DNA of 64,000 nucleotides from Anaeromicrobium sp. (GTDB lineage Bacteria; Bacillota; Clostridia; Peptostreptococcales; Thermotaleaceae). The position numbers and the translations under genes are program-made. The stretch covers positions 1 through 64,000 of the forward strand of contig NZ_JAOART010000033.1 in the NCBI RefSeq assembly GCF_025210435.1. Reading direction: 5' to 3'. Shown here in pieces: positions 60,126-64,000 of the stretch (its first letter is position 1; every line of letters starts with the position of its first letter). The notes under the pieces are model-generated. The model was given only the letters and a program-made list of their open reading frames with translations, was not told the DNA's origin and ran no database searches.

Positions 60126-61127
60126 GTGGAAGAATCATATAAAATAATGGAAAAAACAGAAGTCATTGATAAGAGTTTTGGCATTCACAAGAAAAATTTG
60201 ATTTCATTGGCCATATTTGTAGTAGTATATGGTCTTATATATGTGGTAGTAGCCATTGGGGGAGCACTAATAGGTGGAGTATCTGTTATGGGGTTAATTG
60301 GAAGTGGCATAGAAGATCCATCCTCGGTGGTAGAAATGTTAGGAAAATCTGCAGGGGGCATATTAATAATATTGATTTTAGGTAGTGTATTCCTTGGGAT
60401 CACTTTGGCTAGGAGTGTGGGAATAATAAATATGGCTTCTAATAGTTTTTTAGGTAAGAAAGTTAGTGTGGAAGAGGCATTTTCAGTGAGCTTTAAATCT
60501 ATTCCAAGACTAATAGGAATTACGATAGCAGGAATGATATGGTTTATTCCCTTTGGAATAGGCATGGGGATAATAATCTTTTTATATATCCTTATAATAA
60601 GGGAAATAGAAAGTTCATACATAATAAGTTCAGGTTTTCCTGTGGGTATTATGATAGCAACTGTAATTATGATGGCCATCATATTTTTTATCATATACTC
60701 CTATATGACAATACATAGATTTGCCATCCATACGGCCATATTAGAAGATTTGTCATTTTTTAAAGCACTAAAGAAAAGTAGACAATTAGTTAAAGGGGAA
60801 TTTTGGAAGATATTTGGCATATTAATGGTATTTTATATTATTGTGGTAGGAATAAAATTTTCCATATATGCTTTAATGGGAGAAATAAGCTTAATTGGTA
60901 CTTTAATAAGTAAATTTACTTCAGGAAGTGAAGAAATCTTGGCTAATACCTTGATGGCATCTAGTTTAAGCAGAATTCCTGTCAATTTATTTACAGCTGT
61001 ATTTGTGGCTCCCGTGGCAGATATATTAGTAACTATACTTTACTATAATCAAAGATTTAAAAAGGATGGATACGATTTAAAACTTAGACTTGAAAATATA
61101 AGAAGGAATTCTATGGGAGAGGAATAA
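60126..61127 (+). CDS. Polytopic membrane protein, first gene of the MoxR operon
   Basis: 333 residues with seven to eight membrane helices; GTG start with AAAGGATG upstream. It shares the pattern S-R-Q-L-V-K-G-E-F-W-K-I with the protein at 57074, so the two are paralogues. The next three genes (DUF4129, DUF4350, MoxR) follow without gaps, which suggests a common membrane complex. Function unknown. Confidence 0.75.
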   Translation: MEESYKIMEKTEVIDKSFGIHKKNLISLAIFVVVYGLIYVVVAIGGALIGGVSVMGLIGSGIEDPSSVVEMLGKSAGGILIILILGSVFLGITLARSVGIINMASNSFLGKKVSVEEAFSVSFKSIPRLIGITIAGMIWFIPFGIGMGIIIFLYILIIREIESSYIISSGFPVGIMIATVIMMAIIFFIIYSYMTIHRFAIHTAILEDLSFFKALKKSRQLVKGEFWKIFGILMVFYIIVVGIKFSIYALMGEISLIGTLISKFTSGSEEILANTLMASSLSRIPVNLFTAVFVAPVADILVTILYYNQRFKKDGYDLKLRLENIRRNSMGEE

Positions 61128-61128
61128 A

Positions 61129-61773
61129 TTGAAAAACTTAACTTATGAAGAATTTCAGAAAGAAATATCTAATATATTAGATAGGAATGAATATGCCCAC
61201 TTAAAAAGAGATTATGAAAGGGCAATTGAAAAGATAGTGGAGAAAATAGGAAAATGGTTAGGAAAATTCTTTCAACACTCTAATGTGGGGGAACGGGTTA
61301 TGGAGGTAAGTGAACCTGTTTCAAAGGTCATATTAGCGTTAATAATAATAGCCATTATTGTTATAGTAGTATTAGTTGTCCTAAGATTAAAAAAATCAAA
61401 GGACATGTCTTTTAAAGAAAAGAGTATTCTAGGAGAAGTTATAAAAGAGGGGACTAGTAGTGATACTTTCAGAAATAGGGCTAAGGAAATGGAGAAGATT
61501 GGTGAATATAAGGATAGTATAAGACTTGAATTTATAGGACTATTACTTAAACTTCATGAAAATCATATTCTGTATCTAGATGAAAGTAAGACAAACTATG
61601 AATTTATAGAAGAATTAAAGGGAAAAGGAATAGAATATACCCCTTTGTTTATAAGAATTGTAGAAATTTTTAATGAATCCCATTATGGGGATACCTATGT
61701 AAATGTTGGATATTTTAAAAGATGGAAAGAAAATATACATGTCCTATGGAGTGAGGTGTTAAAAGTTGAATAA
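61129..61773 (+). CDS. DUF4129-type membrane protein
   Basis: 214 residues from a TTG start (GGGAGAGG upstream), 1 bp after the previous stop. One central membrane helix (about 67-86). The C-terminal part with S-I-R-L-E-F-I-G-L-L-L-K-L-H-E-N and F-N-E-S-H-Y-G fits DUF4129, a usual partner of MoxR/DUF58 operons. Confidence 0.8.
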   Translation: MKNLTYEEFQKEISNILDRNEYAHLKRDYERAIEKIVEKIGKWLGKFFQHSNVGERVMEVSEPVSKVILALIIIAIIVIVVLVVLRLKKSKDMSFKEKSILGEVIKEGTSSDTFRNRAKEMEKIGEYKDSIRLEFIGLLLKLHENHILYLDESKTNYEFIEELKGKGIEYTPLFIRIVEIFNESHYGDTYVNVGYFKRWKENIHVLWSEVLKVE

Positions 61774-62800
61774 AAAATCTAAGAAGGATATAATCATACT
61801 TTTAATCCTCTTTGCCATATTAATATACGTTACCTTAACATTCTCAGGAAAGAGTAAGAGTTTAGGTGGAGATTATTCTGTTTTAAATAAACAACATAAG
61901 GGACTTAGTGTAATCTATGAAACTTTGAAAAACCTAGATTGTCCTGTGAAATTTAAAAACAATAACTTGGAAAAGGGATCTAATAGGGACATTCATATTA
62001 TAGTAATGCCTAGAAAAAAATTCTCATTAAAGGATGACAAAATAAAAAATTGGATTAAAGATGGAGGAAAAATAATATACTTGGGAGATGAAAATCTAGA
62101 GGAGATTAATTATGGTAAGGAGATTGACTCCAGAGAGGACTTCTTAGTATATGAATATGGAAAGGGATTTGTTTTAATAGGAAAGGCTCAAGTATTTACT
62201 AATAGGTATTTATTAAAAAATAAGGAAAAGGCCTATAATATTCTTAGTTATATTGAAAAATTTCCCTATGAAAATATAATTTTTAATGAATATTATAATT
62301 ATATGAACTCAGAGAGATATTCCCTGTGGGAGGACTTACCCTTTGGGATTAGGTTAATGGTACAACAATTAGTTATATTAATAGTATTATTCTTCATATA
62401 TAAAGGATCTAGATTTGGAAAAATAATACCCCTTTATGAAGAAACTCAAAGGGACAAGAATGAATATTTAAAGGCTGTTTCATCCCTATACAAAAAAGCT
62501 GATTGTAAGGAAGAAGTAATAAATATATATTATGAAGATTTACAATTACATGTGAAAAAAGCTTTTAACACAATGGGATCAAAGAAAAGTTGGGTTGAAA
62601 CTTGGAATGAAAAAAATATAGAAAATTATAATAGGGCCAAGAGGGTACATGAAGTTTGTTCAAATATTAATAAGAAAAAAATTAGTAATAAGGAATTTGT
62701 AAAAATAATAAGGGACATGGAAAAATTAAAGAAAACATTAGAAAAAAGGAGTGAATCCTATTGGAAGGATATGTTAAAGGAACCACAAAGGAAACAGTAG
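61766..62800 (+). CDS. DUF4350-type membrane protein
   Basis: 344 residues, TTG start, overlapping the previous gene by 8 nt. N-terminal helix (about 9-27), a soluble GATase-like part (about 35-150; H-K-G-L-S-V-I-Y-E-T-L and W-I-K-D-G-G-K-I-I-Y-L-G-D), a second helix (about 205-222) and a helical tail. This is the DUF4350 layout of MoxR operons. Confidence 0.82.
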   Translation: MNKKSKKDIIILLILFAILIYVTLTFSGKSKSLGGDYSVLNKQHKGLSVIYETLKNLDCPVKFKNNNLEKGSNRDIHIIVMPRKKFSLKDDKIKNWIKDGGKIIYLGDENLEEINYGKEIDSREDFLVYEYGKGFVLIGKAQVFTNRYLLKNKEKAYNILSYIEKFPYENIIFNEYYNYMNSERYSLWEDLPFGIRLMVQQLVILIVLFFIYKGSRFGKIIPLYEETQRDKNEYLKAVSSLYKKADCKEEVINIYYEDLQLHVKKAFNTMGSKKSWVETWNEKNIENYNRAKRVHEVCSNINKKKISNKEFVKIIRDMEKLKKTLEKRSESYWKDMLKEPQRKQ

Positions 62801-63717
62801 ATAAAATAATAGGTGAAGTAAAGAAAATAATAGTAGATCAGGATGAAGCAATAAAAAATTGTTTAATAAGTTTTTTATGCGAAGGAAATGTGCTTTTAGA
62901 AGGTGTTCCTGGGTTAGCCAAAACCCTACTAGTAAAGACCATTTCCCAATGTGTGGATTTAGAGTTTAAAAGAATACAATTTACTCCAGATTTAATGCCA
63001 TCTGATGTGACAGGGACTAAAATATTTAATATGGAAACCCATGAATTTCAGATGAAGAAAGGACCCATATTTACTAATTTTTTACTAGCAGATGAAATAA
63101 ATCGTACTCCACCTAAAACTCAGGCAGGTCTTCTTGAAGCCATGGAAGAAAAATTTGTTACTATAGATGGAGAAAGATTAGATCTACCAAAGCCATATAT
63201 GGTATTTGCAACTCAAAATCCCATAGAGTATGAAGGTACTTATGTATTACCAGAAGCCTTAACGGATAGGTTTTTAATGAAGATAAAGATAAACTATCCA
63301 TCAAAGGAAGCTGAAAAAAATATTTTAATGAAACATAATTTAAATATGATTAATGTGGATAGTAATATAAGTTCCATATGTAATAGGGAAGAAATACTAA
63401 AGTGCAGAGAAGAAATCCAAAAGGTAACAATAAAGGAAGAATTAATAGAATATATTGTGGACATAGTATCAAAAACTAGGGAAAATGAATTAATAGAAAT
63501 AGGAAGTTCTCCTAGGGGATCTATAGCTCTAATGAAAACTGCTAAGGCTCATGCTGCCATGATGGGTCGTGACTATGTTATTCCAGAGGATATAAAAGAG
63601 GTAATAATACCTACCCTTATCCATAGGATTATTTTAAAGGCTGAAATGGAGATAGAAGGGGTACTTGGAGAAAATGTAATAATGAATATACTAGATAGGG
63701 TGAAAGTGCCTAGATAG
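62761..63717 (+). CDS. MoxR-family AAA+ ATPase
   Basis: 318 residues. TTG start with AAGGAG 9 nt upstream, inside the end of the previous gene (40-nt overlap). Walker A is L-L-E-G-V-P-G-L-A-K-T, Walker B L-L-A-D-E-I-N-R-T-P-P-K, then sensor N (F-A-T-Q-N-P-I-E-Y-E-G-T-Y-V-L-P-E-A-L-T-D-R-F split over two turns) and sensor 2 near S-P-R-G. MoxR proteins act as chaperone-like maturation factors with DUF58 partners. Confidence 0.95.
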   Translation: MEGYVKGTTKETVDKIIGEVKKIIVDQDEAIKNCLISFLCEGNVLLEGVPGLAKTLLVKTISQCVDLEFKRIQFTPDLMPSDVTGTKIFNMETHEFQMKKGPIFTNFLLADEINRTPPKTQAGLLEAMEEKFVTIDGERLDLPKPYMVFATQNPIEYEGTYVLPEALTDRFLMKIKINYPSKEAEKNILMKHNLNMINVDSNISSICNREEILKCREEIQKVTIKEELIEYIVDIVSKTRENELIEIGSSPRGSIALMKTAKAHAAMMGRDYVIPEDIKEVIIPTLIHRIILKAEMEIEGVLGENVIMNILDRVKVPR

Positions 63718-63725
63718 AGAGTTTG

Positions 63726-64000
63726 GTGATAGATTTGATATTTACAAGAAGGTTTCTAATGATTATTGGATTAGGCATATTTCCATTACTTTTAGGTCAT
63801 ATGCTAAATATTTCAAGTTATATATTTATAATATATAATGTGGTAGCCCTATTAGTTTTATTGTATGATTACAAGACTACTAAATATGATGAAAATATTG
63901 AAATAGATAGATTTGGGGATGATAAACTATCTATTCATGAAGTGGAACATATTAATTTTACAATTCACAATAAAAATAACGAACCTATCCAGGTGAAAAT
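63726..64000 (+). CDS. DUF58-domain protein, N-terminal part (cut by window edge)
   Basis: The frame runs to the window end. Two hydrophobic segments occupy residues about 8-28 and 30-48, followed by an acidic stretch and a beta-like H-I-N-F-T-I-H-N-K-N-N-E, as in DUF58 proteins that follow moxR. The start is uncertain: GTG at 63726 or TTG at 63735. Confidence 0.7.
   Translation, partial: MIDLIFTRRFLMIIGLGIFPLLLGHMLNISSYIFIIYNVVALLVLLYDYKTTKYDENIEIDRFGDDKLSIHEVEHINFTIHNKNNEPIQVK

Noticed and set aside
60185..60694. 169-codon minus-strand frame in the 60126 gene
   Set aside because: Shadow of a membrane-protein gene on the other strand; no start context.

Overview
The window is AT-rich DNA from an anaerobic, endospore-forming member of the Clostridia. 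This is inferred from a spore photoproduct lyase, ferredoxin-dependent 2-oxoacid oxidation, phosphotransbutyrylase and butyrate kinase, LytTR-free Bce-type peptide resistance, and strong GGAGG ribosome binding sites with many TTG and GTG starts. The gene mix resembles amino-acid fermenters of the Alkaliphilus/Crassaminicella kind, but the genus cannot be fixed from the sequence alone. No rRNA, tRNA or CRISPR array was seen.

Layout. 0-5 kb: a transposase tail, an exported protein of unknown function, an OxlT-like transporter, an HxlR regulator divergent from an ArsP-type permease, and a broken rhodanese gene. 5-10 kb: a Bce-type two-component system plus ABC transporter, with gene remnants on both sides (rhodanese, PhoH) and a possible orphan antisense RNA. 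10-24 kb: two divergent blocks around an IclR regulator. The leftward block is buk-ptb-aminotransferase-MFS. The rightward block is an NhaC antiporter, a flavoprotein/Fe-S/molybdopterin oxidoreductase trio and a four-subunit 2-oxoacid:ferredoxin oxidoreductase. Together they make a complete oxidative amino-acid route: uptake, transamination, oxidative decarboxylation to acyl-CoA, acyl phosphate, then acid plus ATP. Matching palindromes lie just downstream of the -10 boxes of the buk and nhaC promoters.

24-34 kb: splB, a UPF0180 protein, an L,D-transpeptidase, an AIM24-TerD pair, and a malate module (DcuS/CitA-type sensor, regulator, malic enzyme, 2-hydroxycarboxylate symporter). 34-41 kb: a chemoreceptor gene wrecked by an internal deletion, a PadR regulator overlapping an unusual SEDS-family gene, a split permease, and a ribosomal protein S4 paralogue preceded by a Fur box and a terminator. 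41-46 kb: a candidate large structured RNA of about 630 nt under a perfect consensus promoter, a LysE-type exporter, and a glycine riboswitch before a sodium:amino-acid symporter. 46-57 kb: ilvE, cell-wall proteins (CAP and M23 domains), and a ppx-ppk-ppx polyphosphate cluster. 57-64 kb: an M15 peptidase, an Xre pair, and the start of a MoxR/DUF58/DUF4129/DUF4350 operon cut by the window edge.

The most distinctive global signal is two families of miniature inverted-repeat elements. Family A is 235 bp in its full form (three full copies, two internally deleted copies, two solo ends and one possible relic). Family B is about 158 bp (three copies). They lie mostly just after stop codons between 39 and 59 kb. 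In one case a family B copy supplies the end of a ppx reading frame, and in another an A and a B copy abut.
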